A DNA stretch of 64,000 bases, from contig CALULP010000003.1 in the NCBI GenBank assembly GCA_944321495.1, forward strand, positions 17,993 to 81,992. The letters run 5' to 3'. The position numbers and the translations under genes are program-made. This document shows, one piece after another, positions 42,056-53,513 of the stretch. This DNA is from an uncultured Bacteroides sp. Lineage in GTDB: Bacteria > Bacteroidota > Bacteroidia > Bacteroidales > Bacteroidaceae. Under the pieces are notes generated by a model. That model did not search any database, had not been told where the DNA came from, and saw only the letters and a program-made list of their open reading frames with translations. Within the stretch, counting starts at the first letter, position 1; each line of letters opens with the position of its first letter.

Positions 42056-42163
42056 TTATCTTTACAAATCCGGTATAGACCCGGTCCTTACCTTCTCCTT
42101 ACCCTCTCCTTATCTGCTCCTTTTGTCGCCTTTCCCTATGGAAAGGAAAAAGAGCGGACAAAT
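42056..42163 (+). repeat. 11-bp-period array, copy B
   Basis: Four 11-bp units at 42085-42128 (TCCTTACCTTC, TCCTTACCCTC, TCCTTATCTGC, TCCTTTTGTCG). Left flank CTTTACAAATCCGGTATAGA then CCCGG; right flank ATGGAAAGGAAAAAGAGCGG then ACAAAT. Nearly the reverse complement of copy A. Confidence 0.85.
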
Positions 42164-42202
42164 TAGCGCGGAGGCGGGCATGCAGGCAGGGGAGGCGTGG
42201 GC

Positions 42203-43921
<1,719 letters not shown>

Positions 43922-43971
43922 TCATACCCTTGTGGTAAACAAAATAAAGGGTGGCTCTGTGTTTTTTGGCT

Positions 43972-43979
43972 TACTTTTG
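43972..43979 (+). promoter_or_regulatory. -7 box of the GH5 gene
   Basis: TACTTTTG, exact TAnnTTTG, 54 bp before the ATG at 44033. Confidence 0.5.
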
Positions 43980-43994
43980 TCACAGCAATTAAGC

Positions 43995-44009
43995 AACCAT
44001 TTAGTAACC
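43995..44009 (-). promoter_or_regulatory. 11-bp-spaced GGTT repeat before the GH5 gene
   Basis: The plus strand reads AACCATTTAGTAACCATTTAG: two AACCATTTAG words exactly 11 bp apart (43995 and 44006), i.e. GGTT words on the minus strand. Compare 31865-31879 and 53333-53350. Confidence 0.3.
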
Positions 44010-44032
44010 ATTTAGACCAGACAGGAGGTATT

Positions 44033-45787
44033 ATGAAAATCTTTCCATGGAAAAGGCTTTATGCAGTGGCGGCGTTGGTGCCGCTGTTGGCCGCAGGTGT
44101 CCTGACGGCATGTGCGGACGCTGAAGAAGGGTATGACAGCGGGGTGACCGGGCTGACCATATCCCAGGAACTTTTGACGGACGGCATTACGGTGGCGCGT
44201 TCGGGCGGAACAGCCACGTTTGCGGTACAGTCGCCAAGGGCTGTGCAGGCAAGCAGTTCGGAAACTTGGTGCACGGTGCAGGCAAGCGCCCCTTCGGAAG
44301 CGCTGAAGGTGGTAAACATTACGGTGACCACGCAGGAGAATACGGATACGAACGACCGAACGGCCCTTATCACCTTGACTTCCGGAAGCCAGTCGCAGCA
44401 AATCAGCCTGACGCAAACGGCTGCCGACGGGTTGCTGGTAGAGCAGGATATGCCATACCAGGTGGGCGCTGACGCCGGGACGCTGGAAGTGAAGCTGATG
44501 CTCAACGGTACGCCGCAGATTACGTGCAACGACACGTGGATAACCCGGGCGGCCACCAAGGCCAACATGGCTGAGGCGACCTATACGTTCAATATTGACG
44601 TGAACTACGCGGCTACCGGGCGTGCGGGCAGCATTACCTTTACGCTGGGCACGCTGACCGAAACGGTTTCCGTGGAACAGGCCGGGCATGCTTACGACTG
44701 GACAGGCATGAACAGCGACGCTGTGACGCTGGCGAAGCAAATGTATGCCGGCATCAACATAGGCAACACGCTGGAGTCGCCGAACAGCGAAACGGGTTGG
44801 GGCAATCCGCGCGTCAGCAAGGCCTACGTGGACGGGCTGAAGGCCGCAGGCTTCAACGCCGTGCGCATTCCCTGTGCCTGGGACTCGCACATCATCAACC
44901 AAGAGACCCATGAGATAGACCCCGCGTGGCTGGACCGCGTGAGCGAGGTGGTGGGTTACTGCCGCGCCAACGAGATGTATGCCATTGTCAACATCCACTG
45001 GGACGGCGGCTGGCTGGAAGACAACATACTGGGAGGCGTGGATAATGCCATCAGTCAAAAACAACACGCCCTGTGGACGCAGATTGCCAACAAACTGAAC
45101 GTTTACGACGAATACCTGCTCTTTGCCGGGTGCAACGAGCCGGGCATGAATGAGACTTCGGCCGCCGGAGTGGTTGAGCCGGAAGACATCCGCACGATTA
45201 TGGCCTACGAGCAGACGTTTGTCGACGCCGTGCGCGCCACGGGCGGAAACAACGCCACCCGCTGCCTGATAGTGCAGACGCCGAGCACGCGCATCAGCGA
45301 TGCGGTAAGCGGTACATTCGATGTCCCTCAAGATGATGCGGCAAATCGTGTGCTGGTAGAGGCGCACTTCTACGAACCTTACAACTTCTGTCTGATGGAA
45401 GAAGATGCAAGTTGGAGTAACGCCTTCTGGTATTGGGGCGCTCCGAATCATGTGGAGGGTTCAGAGCATAATCCCACGTGGGGCGAAGAAGACCATGTAC
45501 TCTCGCAGTTCGGGTTGCTGAAGACGCACTTTGTAGACCGGGGCATCCCTTGCATCATAGGCGAGTACGATGCTATGCGGCGTACCGTCAGCGAGAACCA
45601 GGCCGCACATGACGCCAGCCGCGCTTACTGGAACGAAGTGGTGACCCGCGAGGCCAAGAACCATGGCATTGTGCCCTTCCACTGGGAAACAGGCTCGGAA
45701 ATCGACCGCAGCACGGGCGCCGTTACCGACCCGGGCGTCATCAACGGCATTATGCAAGGCGCCGCCGAGGGCAGCTACCCCTTCTGA
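44033..45787 (+). CDS. BACON-GH5 endoglucanase (GH5 subfamily 4 type, predicted endo-xyloglucanase)
   Basis: A 584-residue surface lipoprotein (lipobox LTAC; the start at 44033 was chosen over a long hydrophilic upstream extension). Two BACON domains at about 35-130 and 135-225 (ETWCTVQASAPSEALKVVNI; DTWITRAATKANMAEATYTF) precede the GH5 catalytic domain (235-584): AGINIGNTLESPNSETGWGN, acid/base Glu369 in AGCNEPGM and nucleophile Glu511 in CIIGEYDA. Layout matches the vanguard endo-xyloglucanase BoGH5A of B. ovatus, which has one BACON; here there appear to be two. It makes the first backbone cut at the cell surface. Confidence 0.93.
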   Translation: MKIFPWKRLYAVAALVPLLAAGVLTACADAEEGYDSGVTGLTISQELLTDGITVARSGGTATFAVQSPRAVQASSSETWCTVQASAPSEALKVVNITVTTQENTDTNDRTALITLTSGSQSQQISLTQTAADGLLVEQDMPYQVGADAGTLEVKLMLNGTPQITCNDTWITRAATKANMAEATYTFNIDVNYAATGRAGSITFTLGTLTETVSVEQAGHAYDWTGMNSDAVTLAKQMYAGINIGNTLESPNSETGWGNPRVSKAYVDGLKAAGFNAVRIPCAWDSHIINQETHEIDPAWLDRVSEVVGYCRANEMYAIVNIHWDGGWLEDNILGGVDNAISQKQHALWTQIANKLNVYDEYLLFAGCNEPGMNETSAAGVVEPEDIRTIMAYEQTFVDAVRATGGNNATRCLIVQTPSTRISDAVSGTFDVPQDDAANRVLVEAHFYEPYNFCLMEEDASWSNAFWYWGAPNHVEGSEHNPTWGEEDHVLSQFGLLKTHFVDRGIPCIIGEYDAMRRTVSENQAAHDASRAYWNEVVTREAKNHGIVPFHWETGSEIDRSTGAVTDPGVINGIMQGAAEGSYPF

Positions 45788-46100
45788 CGGTTCCGGGTAT
45801 GCGCCATATGTCCTGCGGGACGGCGTTTCGGCACCGGCGTGGCAGCGTTTCAATGCCGGTGCGGCAGTGCCGCAGGGCTGAATCGGGAAAAATAGGGTTA
45901 AACAAAATAGTGATAACGCGTTTTTGATAGGTTTTAAGGATAATAAAAGATTGTAATACGGTTTTTTGTTTGCAGCGGGACGTGTCCGTGAGGATGTGTC
46001 CCGTTTTCCGGTATAAAAAAGAGTAACGCCGTACTTGCTTTTTTATCTGCTTTTTGCTTCATTTGCAATGAAATTTGAACCACCTTTTATCTTGAATAAC
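45788..46100. other. Intergenic region GH5/HTCS
   Basis: This 313-bp gap has no gene. It carries a weak hairpin with a following T-run (45976-46007) and an AT-rich leader before the regulator. No TAnnTTTG box was recognised. Confidence 0.5.
45976..46007 (+). terminator. Possible terminator after the GH5 gene
   Basis: CGGGAC (45976-45981) pairs with GTCCCG (45998-46003); inner GTCC/GATG partly pairs; TTTT follows. It lies 190 bp after the stop codon. Confidence 0.4.
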
Positions 46101-49100
46101 ATGAAACAGAATCGCTGGGGCGTTTTCCTCCTTTTCCTAATCTCCGTGCTTCCGTTGTGGGGGCAGAATTACATGTTCAAACATCTGGAGGTGAAAGACG
46201 GGCTTTCCAACAATCAGGTTACTGTCATATTGCGGGATTCCGAAGGTTTTATGTGGTTTGGCACGGCATCGGGGCTGAACCGCTACGACGGTTATGAAAT
46301 CAAGGTGTACCGCAACCGGGAGGGCGACCCGAACACGCTGCCGGACAACTACATATCCGGTATCCAGGAAGACCGGGGGGGCCGTTTATGGGTGCGCACG
46401 GGCTCGGGCTACAGCGTTTACCATCCCGATACAGACCGTTTTGACAATGACCTGGAAGGCTGGTTGTGGAAGGCCGGCATATCGGGCTCCCTTTCGCGCA
46501 TTTATATAGACCGGGAGAAAACCTACTGGATTTATGTGGCGGGGAAAGGGCTTTACCGGTACCGGGGCGGCGAAGAGGGAGCCGTTATCGTGCCGGTTCC
46601 TGCCGGGCGTCCCGGCGAGGCGGAAATCATGAAGATGGCGGAATATGCGGGCGGCATCCTGCTGGTGTACGGGGACGGGTTGCTGACTTGTGTGGACAAG
46701 CAGAGCCTGAATGTGAGGTGGACCACCGACGGCATCACCCAAGACGTGGGGGGCGGCCTGTCCAATGACTACGACCTGTTTGCCGACCGTGAAGGGCGGA
46801 TTTGGATATATGGCGTGATGGGCACGTGGGTTTACCGGCCTGATGACAACCAATGGAGGTGGCGTTCGTTGCGCGAGGTCAGTGGCGATGTGGTGCGCGC
46901 GGTGGCGCAGGACAAGTACGGCCGCATCTGGGTGGGGTATGACCAGAACGGCATCCGCATCCTGGAGAATGGCGAGACTTGCCAGGTGTTGGTGAACAAT
47001 CCGGATGACCCGCGGTCGTTGCCCAACAACACGGTGACTGCCCTTTATGAAGACGGTGAAGGCACCCTGTGGGTGGGGCTTTATAAAAAGGGACTGTCGT
47101 ATTACAACGAGAGCATCTTCAAGTTCGGCATGTATGACGTGGGCGACGTGAATTGCGTGGAAGAGGGCAACGACGGTACGGTGTGGCTGGGCATGAACGG
47201 CACCGGCCTGATGCATTGGAACATGCAGACGGGCGAACGCAGGATGTTTACGCGCGGTCAGGGCGGGCAGTCCATTTCGGGCGATGTGGTGGTATGCCTG
47301 TTGCGCGATGGCAAAGGGCGGTTGTGGGCCGGCACGTATTGGGGCGGGCTGAACTGTTACGACGGGAACCGTTTCGTCCGCTACCGGCATGAGGCGGGAA
47401 AGGCGAATACGCTTGCCGTGGATAATGTGTGGTCGCTGGTGGAAGACTGTGACGGAAATATCTGGATAGGTACGCTGGGCGGCGGCTTGCAGTGCCTCCA
47501 GCCGGAAACGGGCGCTTTCACCACGTACAATACGGCGAACTCCGGGCTGTTGTCGGACTATGTGATTTCCCTTTGCAAGGGCAGCGATGGCCGTCTGCTG
47601 ATAGGTACCTCTTACGGCATGTCCGTCATGGACATGGCTACCCGGCAGATTACGGATTTTGAAGCCAAGGGCTCGGGCGAGAAAAGCTATGCGGGACTGA
47701 ACATCATCCAGGTGTATGAAGACAGCCGGGGCTATCTGTGGGTGGCTACCCGCGAGGGACTGAAGGTCTATGACGACCGTTCGGGACGCTCATACAATGT
47801 GCCCTTGAACTCCGATTCTTCCGAGCCGTTTGTGCTGGGCATCGTGGAGGACGGCAATCAAGGCATTTGGGTCACGGTGGGCGGTAAACTGATTAATGTA
47901 GTGACGGCACGGTTGGCGGACAGTGGTGAACTGGCGTTTCATTGCCGGGCTTACGATGACAAGGACGGGTTGCAAAGCAGCGATTTCAACCAGCGTTCCA
48001 TGAAGCGGCTGAGCACCGGGGAAATCCTGGTAGGCGGGTTGTATGGCGTGAACAGTTTCCGGCCGGATAACATCAAGTACAACCTTGCCGTGCCCAAGGT
48101 CATGTTCTGCGGCCTGCGCCTGTTCAACGAGGAAATCCACGTGGGGCAGAAATACGGCAATCGCGTGGTGCTTGAAAAAACGTTGGATAGTACGGAAGAA
48201 TTGGTGCTGGACGATGAACAGAATGTGTTTACGGTGTCTTTTGCGTCGGACAACTACGTGCTTCCCGAGAAAACCAGTTATGCGTATAAGCTGGACGGTT
48301 TTGACGAGGACTGGCTGACGGGGTTGCCCCAGATGCGGCAGGTGACCTATACCAACCTGGCTCCGGGCACCTACCTGTTGCGGGTAAAGGCGGTCAATAG
48401 CGACGGCTACGCGGGTACGGAGGAGGCGCACCTGAAAATCATCATCCGCCCGCCTTTCTGGATGACGCCGTGGGCGTATGCCTGCTATGCGGTGCTTGTT
48501 GCCGGATGCCTTTTCTGGGTATTCCTTTTGGTAAAACGCAGGGAGCGCAACAAGTGGCGGATGCGCCAGATAGAAGAAGATGCCAGACGGGCGGAAGAGC
48601 TGAACCAGATGAAATTCCGCTTCTTTACCAACGTCAGCCATGAGCTGAGAACCCCGCTTACCCTGATTCTTTCTCCATTGGAGGGCATGATAAAGGAAAC
48701 GACGGATGAAAAGACCGCGGGCAGGCTGAAGATGATGCACCGCAATGCCTTGCGCCTGTTGAACTTGGTGAACCAGTTGCTCGACTTCCGTAAGAACGAG
48801 ATGGCAGGGCTCCACCTGAACTTGTCGGAAGGCGACATAGTGCCCTATGTGCATAACATTTGCAACTCTTTCCTGATGTTGTCCGACAAGAAGGATGTGC
48901 GGCTTACGTTTTTCTCTGCTGTCGACTCGTTGGGAATGTCTTTCGATGAGGACAAGGTGGGCAAAATCGTAATGAACCTGCTTTCCAATGCCTTTAAATT
49001 CACTCCCGGAGGGGGGAAGGTGGATGTCTCGCTGGAAGTGCTGGAGGGAACCCCCGAGATGCTGGAAATCAAAATAGCCGATACAGGCATCGGCGTAAAG

Positions 49101-50168
49101 GATGAGGACAAGCCGCATATCTTTGAACGCTTCTACCAGGCACAGGAGGAGGGTACCAATGTCCGGGGAGGCAGCGGCATCGGCCTGAGCTTGGTGCGTG
49201 AATATGTGGCACTGCATGGCGGGACGGTGCAGGTGTTTGACAATGCTGGCGGAGGGGCGGTGTTCGTGGTGGATATCCCGGTGACGCATTCGGCAGGACA
49301 TGCGTCCGTGCCTGCGCGTGCGGAAGAAGTGCCCGGAACAGTACCGGGGGCGGTTGCCCTGCCGGAACAAATGGGGCAACCGGCGGAAGATGGGACGCCC
49401 GGCAAGGACCCGGGGAAACCGTTGGTGCTGGTGGTGGACGACAGCGAAGATTTCGTGTCGTTCATGACGGATAGCCTGAGCCTGTATTTCACAGTGAAAT
49501 CTGCCCCGAACGGGCAGGAGGCCTTGAAGTTGGTCCCTGAGTTGAGGCCGGCCTTGATAGTCTGCGACCTGATGATGCCGGTAATGGACGGCAATGAACT
49601 GTGCCGGCGGCTCAAGGCGGACAAGAAAACGGCCGACATACCTTTTATCTTGCTCACCGCCAAGCAATCGGTGGAGAACAAGGTGGAAGGCCTGACCATT
49701 GGGGCGGACGACTATGTGACCAAACCTTTCAACATGGAGGTCTTGCTGCTGCGGATGCGCAAGCTGATAGATTTGAGCAACCGCAATAAATCGCGCGGAC
49801 GTATAGAGCCGGAGCCGAGTGAGATTGTCATTACCTCGTTGGACGAAAAACTGATAGACGATGCCATCAAATACGTGGAAAAGAATATTGCCCGAAGCGA
49901 TTTGTCCGTAGAGGAACTGAGCCATGAACTGGGCATGAGCCGTGCGCACCTCTATAAGAAACTTTTGCAGATTACAGGCAAGACTCCTATCGAGTTCATA
50001 CGGGTCATCCGTTTGAAAAGGGCTGCCCAGCTGTTGCGCGAGAGCCAGCAGAATGTGTCCGAAATAGCCTATCAGTTGGGGTTCAACAATCCCAAATATT
50101 TCAGCAAGTACTTTAAGGATGAATTCGGGGTTTTGCCCTCTGTTTACCAGGAGCGCGAGGGCAAATGA
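46101..50168 (+). CDS. Hybrid two-component system regulator (HTCS)
   Basis: A 1355-residue inner-membrane protein joining sensor, kinase, receiver and DNA-binding parts. After the signal peptide (MKQNRWGVFLLFLISVLPLW) comes a periplasmic two-propeller sensor of about a dozen Reg_prop repeats (GLSNNQVTVILRDSEGFMWF, GNIWIGTLGGGLQCL), a Y_Y_Y domain (about 690-785), one membrane span (about 790-812), HisKA with His847 (NVSHELRTPL), HATPase_c (DTGIGVKDEDKPHIFERFYQ), receiver with Asp1156 (IVCDLMMPVMDG) and a C-terminal AraC-type helix-turn-helix (LSVEELSHELGMSRAHLYKK; VSEIAYQLGFNNPKYFSKYF). It senses an oligosaccharide and activates the locus. ATG 46035 and 46068 are less likely starts. Confidence 0.96.
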   Translation: MKQNRWGVFLLFLISVLPLWGQNYMFKHLEVKDGLSNNQVTVILRDSEGFMWFGTASGLNRYDGYEIKVYRNREGDPNTLPDNYISGIQEDRGGRLWVRTGSGYSVYHPDTDRFDNDLEGWLWKAGISGSLSRIYIDREKTYWIYVAGKGLYRYRGGEEGAVIVPVPAGRPGEAEIMKMAEYAGGILLVYGDGLLTCVDKQSLNVRWTTDGITQDVGGGLSNDYDLFADREGRIWIYGVMGTWVYRPDDNQWRWRSLREVSGDVVRAVAQDKYGRIWVGYDQNGIRILENGETCQVLVNNPDDPRSLPNNTVTALYEDGEGTLWVGLYKKGLSYYNESIFKFGMYDVGDVNCVEEGNDGTVWLGMNGTGLMHWNMQTGERRMFTRGQGGQSISGDVVVCLLRDGKGRLWAGTYWGGLNCYDGNRFVRYRHEAGKANTLAVDNVWSLVEDCDGNIWIGTLGGGLQCLQPETGAFTTYNTANSGLLSDYVISLCKGSDGRLLIGTSYGMSVMDMATRQITDFEAKGSGEKSYAGLNIIQVYEDSRGYLWVATREGLKVYDDRSGRSYNVPLNSDSSEPFVLGIVEDGNQGIWVTVGGKLINVVTARLADSGELAFHCRAYDDKDGLQSSDFNQRSMKRLSTGEILVGGLYGVNSFRPDNIKYNLAVPKVMFCGLRLFNEEIHVGQKYGNRVVLEKTLDSTEELVLDDEQNVFTVSFASDNYVLPEKTSYAYKLDGFDEDWLTGLPQMRQVTYTNLAPGTYLLRVKAVNSDGYAGTEEAHLKIIIRPPFWMTPWAYACYAVLVAGCLFWVFLLVKRRERNKWRMRQIEEDARRAEELNQMKFRFFTNVSHELRTPLTLILSPLEGMIKETTDEKTAGRLKMMHRNALRLLNLVNQLLDFRKNEMAGLHLNLSEGDIVPYVHNICNSFLMLSDKKDVRLTFFSAVDSLGMSFDEDKVGKIVMNLLSNAFKFTPGGGKVDVSLEVLEGTPEMLEIKIADTGIGVKDEDKPHIFERFYQAQEEGTNVRGGSGIGLSLVREYVALHGGTVQVFDNAGGGAVFVVDIPVTHSAGHASVPARAEEVPGTVPGAVALPEQMGQPAEDGTPGKDPGKPLVLVVDDSEDFVSFMTDSLSLYFTVKSAPNGQEALKLVPELRPALIVCDLMMPVMDGNELCRRLKADKKTADIPFILLTAKQSVENKVEGLTIGADDYVTKPFNMEVLLLRMRKLIDLSNRNKSRGRIEPEPSEIVITSLDEKLIDDAIKYVEKNIARSDLSVEELSHELGMSRAHLYKKLLQITGKTPIEFIRVIRLKRAAQLLRESQQNVSEIAYQLGFNNPKYFSKYFKDEFGVLPSVYQEREGK

Positions 50169-50307
50169 CAAAACATACCTTCCTGTGAAACATTTTGTGT
50201 GAACTTAAGCCAAAATGTTCCTTTTGTTTAAACATAACAGACAGGTCGGACTGGGAATGTTTTCCTAATTTTACGACGTGAAAAAATTATTCTTTAATCG
50301 AAGCTAT

Positions 50308-53202
50308 ATGAAACTGAAAGACACTTCAGCTTGTTTGTTTGCCGGACTGGTGCTTGCGGCTTGTGCCGGGAGCGGATACCAGAAGACCGACAAAGGTGTT
50401 GTGGTGACGTTGAACCAACAACAGCCGACCGATGTGCGTAAGGTGCGTGTGGAAGTGATGGGCGAGAAACTCATCCACGTATCGGCTACGCCGGAGAAAG
50501 AATTCTCGCAAGAGAAAAGTTTAATCATTGTTCCCCAACAGGCACAGACGCCCTTTACTGTGGCAGAGCAGGGGGATGACGTCTGGGTAAAGACCTCGCA
50601 AGTAGGCGTGCGTGTATCCAAATCTACCGGGCAGGTGCGTTTTACCGACGCTGCGGGCAAGCAGGTTTTGGCGGAAGAAGCCGGCGGGCGCACCTTTGTT
50701 CCCCGCGAAACGGACGGCACGCTGGGCTATACCGTGCGCCAGGTGTTCGAGTCGGCGGGCGATGACGAAGGTTATTACGGCTTGGGGCAGCACCAGGCCG
50801 ATGAGTTCAACTACAAAGGCAAGAATGAAGAGCTGTTCCAGTACAATACCAAGGTATCCGTGCCTTTCATCGTTTCCAATAAGAATTACGGTGTGCTGTG
50901 GGACAGTTATTCCTTGTGCCGTTTTGGCGACGCCCGTCCGTATTCCCAGTTGGGCGACGTATTTAAACTGTATGACAAGGACGGCAAGGAAGGTGCCCTG
51001 ACCGGCACTTACATCCCTTCTGCAAAGTCGGGTGCGCGGACGTTGGTGCGCCGTGAAGATTCCATCTATTTTGAGCACCTGGTACGTGCCGACTTGGTGA
51101 AGCGCAAGGAGCGTGTGGTCAACCTGCCGGAAGGATTCCCGTTCATGGGCGCCCGTGTGACATACGAGGGCGAGATTGAACCGGCGGAAAGCGGCCTGTT
51201 CCACTTCATCCTGTACTATGCCGGATATACCAAAGTTTATGTCAATAACGAGCTGGTAGTGCCCGAGCGTTGGCGCACCGCCTGGAATCCCAACAGCTAC
51301 AAGTTTGCCGTCAACCTGGAGGGTGGCAAGCGCGTGCCGGTCAAGATAGAGTGGGAGCCTGATGGCGGCGTGTCTTACTGCGGCCTGCGTGTGCTGAGCC
51401 CCGTTTCGGATGAAGAGCGTGCCAAGATGTCCTGGTGGGGCGAGTTGCAGAATGAGATAGACTACTACTTTGTATATGGCGAGGACATGGATGACGTGAT
51501 AAGCGGCTACCGCACCCTGACGGGCAAGTCGCAAGTCATGCCGAAGTGGGCGATGGGCTATTGGCAGAGCCGTGAAAAGTACAATACGCAGGAGGAAGTG
51601 CTTTCTACCCTAAAGGAATTCCGCAAGCGCCGGATTCCTATCGACAACATCGTCATCGACTGGCTGCACTGGCCGCAGGATTCATGGGGTTGCCATGAGT
51701 TTGACAAGGCCCGTTTCCCCGACCCGAAGGGCATGGTAGATGAAATCCATCAGATGAACGGGCGCATCATGATATCCGTATGGCCCAAGTTCTACACCTC
51801 CACGGAACACTTCAAGGAGTTTGCCGAGAACGGCTGGATGTACATGCAGTCCGTTAAAGACAGCTTGAAGGACTGGGTAGGCTCCGGCTATACGTATGGC
51901 TTCTATGATGCCTACGACCCCGAAGCAAGGAAACTGTTCTGGAAGCAGATGCAAGACCATTATTATCCCTTGGGCATCGACGCCTGGTGGATGGATGCCA
52001 GCGAGCCGAACATACGCGACTGCACCGACCTGCAATACCGCAAAGACCTGTGCGGCCCTACGGCCCTTGGCCCTTCCGAGAAGTATTTCAATGCCTATGC
52101 CCTGATGAATGCCGATGCCATCTATAACGGCCAGCGCGGCGTGGATGCCGACAAGCGCGTGTTCTTGCTTACCCGTTCGGGCTTTGCCGGCCTGCAACGT
52201 TACTCCACGGCAACCTGGAGCGGCGACATCGCCACCCGTTGGGAAGACATGAAGGCGCAGATTTCTGCCGGCTTGAACTTCGCCGTCAGCGGCATCCCGT
52301 ACTGGACGATGGACATCGGCGGCTTCTGTGTGGAGAACCGCTATGTGGCAGGCCAGCAGCTCTACAATAACACCGGCCGCGAGAATGCCGACTACAAGGA
52401 GTGGCGCGAACTGAACGCCCGCTGGTACCAGTTCGGAGCTTTCTGCCCCTTGTTCCGTGCGCACGGGCAGTATCCGTTCCGCGAAATCTGGAACATCGCC
52501 CCGCAGGGACATCCTTGCTACAACTCCGTGGTGTATTACACCAAGCTGCGTTACAACCTCATGCCCTACATCTACTCCATGGCAGGCATGACCTACTTCG
52601 ACGACTACACCATCATGCGCCCGCTGGTGATGGACTTTACTGCCGACACGCGGGTAAACAACATCGGCGACCAGTTCATGTTCGGCCCTGCCCTGATGGT
52701 GGCTCCCGTTTACACTTACGGCGCCCGCACAAGGGAGATGTACTTCCCCGCAAGTTGCGGCTGGTATGACTTCTACACCGGCAAGTACGTGGAGGGCGGA
52801 CAGCAGCTGGAGGTGGATGCTCCCTACGAGCGCATCCCGCTCTATGTGCGCGAGGGCGCCATCATTCCCTACGGCCCCGACATGCAGTGGAGCGACGAGA
52901 AACCTGCCGAGGAGATTACCCTCTACGTGTATGCCGGACAGGACGGTACCTTCACCCTTTACGAAGACGAGGGTGTGAACTACAACTACGAGAAGGGACA
53001 ATACGCCCAGATTCCCATGGTTTATGACAATGCCGCAGGCACGCTGACCTTGGGCGACCGCAAGGGCGAGTTCCCCGGCATGTTGCAGGAGCGTACTTTC
53101 AACATCGTGAAGGTCAGCAAAGACCGGCCCCAGGGCTTCGACCTGAAGGCGAAAGGCACGGTGGTGAAGTATGACGGAAAGGCCCAGTCCGTGAAGCTGT
53201 AA
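50308..53202 (+). CDS. GH31 alpha-xylosidase-type enzyme with PA14 insert
   Basis: A 964-residue lipoprotein (MKLKDTSACLFAGLVLAACAG; lipobox VLAAC). An upstream GTG at 50278 could add ten residues but spoils the signal. An N-terminal galactose-mutarotase-like domain (to about 225) is interrupted by a PA14 domain (about 240-370: ARVTYEGEIEPAESGLFHFI, YAGYTKVYVNNELVV); the GH31 barrel has nucleophile Asp563 (WWMDASEPN) and acid/base Asp640 (WSGDIATRWED). The PA14 insertion and locus context match the B. ovatus xyloglucan alpha-xylosidase BoGH31A. It removes xylose from the non-reducing end of xyloglucan oligosaccharides. Confidence 0.93.
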   Translation: MKLKDTSACLFAGLVLAACAGSGYQKTDKGVVVTLNQQQPTDVRKVRVEVMGEKLIHVSATPEKEFSQEKSLIIVPQQAQTPFTVAEQGDDVWVKTSQVGVRVSKSTGQVRFTDAAGKQVLAEEAGGRTFVPRETDGTLGYTVRQVFESAGDDEGYYGLGQHQADEFNYKGKNEELFQYNTKVSVPFIVSNKNYGVLWDSYSLCRFGDARPYSQLGDVFKLYDKDGKEGALTGTYIPSAKSGARTLVRREDSIYFEHLVRADLVKRKERVVNLPEGFPFMGARVTYEGEIEPAESGLFHFILYYAGYTKVYVNNELVVPERWRTAWNPNSYKFAVNLEGGKRVPVKIEWEPDGGVSYCGLRVLSPVSDEERAKMSWWGELQNEIDYYFVYGEDMDDVISGYRTLTGKSQVMPKWAMGYWQSREKYNTQEEVLSTLKEFRKRRIPIDNIVIDWLHWPQDSWGCHEFDKARFPDPKGMVDEIHQMNGRIMISVWPKFYTSTEHFKEFAENGWMYMQSVKDSLKDWVGSGYTYGFYDAYDPEARKLFWKQMQDHYYPLGIDAWWMDASEPNIRDCTDLQYRKDLCGPTALGPSEKYFNAYALMNADAIYNGQRGVDADKRVFLLTRSGFAGLQRYSTATWSGDIATRWEDMKAQISAGLNFAVSGIPYWTMDIGGFCVENRYVAGQQLYNNTGRENADYKEWRELNARWYQFGAFCPLFRAHGQYPFREIWNIAPQGHPCYNSVVYYTKLRYNLMPYIYSMAGMTYFDDYTIMRPLVMDFTADTRVNNIGDQFMFGPALMVAPVYTYGARTREMYFPASCGWYDFYTGKYVEGGQQLEVDAPYERIPLYVREGAIIPYGPDMQWSDEKPAEEITLYVYAGQDGTFTLYEDEGVNYNYEKGQYAQIPMVYDNAAGTLTLGDRKGEFPGMLQERTFNIVKVSKDRPQGFDLKAKGTVVKYDGKAQSVKL

Positions 53203-53332
53203 CTCCTTATCCTAACCTAATAATAAAGTGGTATGTGCGGAAGTACTTTCGTTCGCTTTTTCCGTAAAGTTGACGGAAGTACTTCTTTCTTTTATCCCTC
53301 CGGGTTAAGAGGTACGCCACCGGGAATCCATT

Positions 53333-53350
53333 GGTTAATAGTGGGTTAAT
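53333..53350 (+). promoter_or_regulatory. Direct repeat GGTTAAT-N4-GGTTAAT before the GH2 gene
   Basis: GGTTAAT at 53333-53339 and 53344-53350, exactly 11 bp apart, with another GGTTAAG at 53303. Compare the sites before susC and the GH5 gene. Confidence 0.35.
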
Positions 53351-53377
53351 GGACTCCTCTTTATGGCTTTCCTGGCA

Positions 53378-53450
53378 TAGTATCACTGGCGGCCAAGTGT
53401 AGTATCGCCAGCATCGTAGCGTAGTATCACTCGCGCGGTAGCGATGGGAC
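53378..53450. repeat. 22-bp tandem array G upstream of the GH2 gene
   Basis: Units at 53378-53399, 53400-53421 and 53422-53443, each beginning TAGTATCACT or TAGTATCGCC. The last unit runs on into GGTAGCGATGGG, a word that also ends array F at 15432-15443. Confidence 0.9.
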
Positions 53451-53513
53451 GCTTGCTCCGGAGGGTTGGGCGATGGTTTGCAAAGAAAAACTTTCCAATC
53501 AAAATTTTGAACA

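Larger units (their letters stand above)
53203..53513. other. Intergenic region GH31/GH2
   Basis: This 311-bp gap has no gene. It holds two CGGAAGTACTT words (about 53238 and 53274) with the self-complementary core AAGTACTT, three GGTTAA words, and a 22-bp array (53378-53443). Confidence 0.65.

Noticed and set aside
45797-45890. Repeat-like GC-rich stretch after the GH5 gene
   Set aside because: It has neither a regular period nor a matching copy elsewhere in the window.
47790-50171. Long open frame (793 codons) on the minus strand across the HTCS gene
   Set aside because: It lies wholly opposite a protein with full HTCS domain order; the antisense product has no recognisable domain and reflects GC-rich codon structure.
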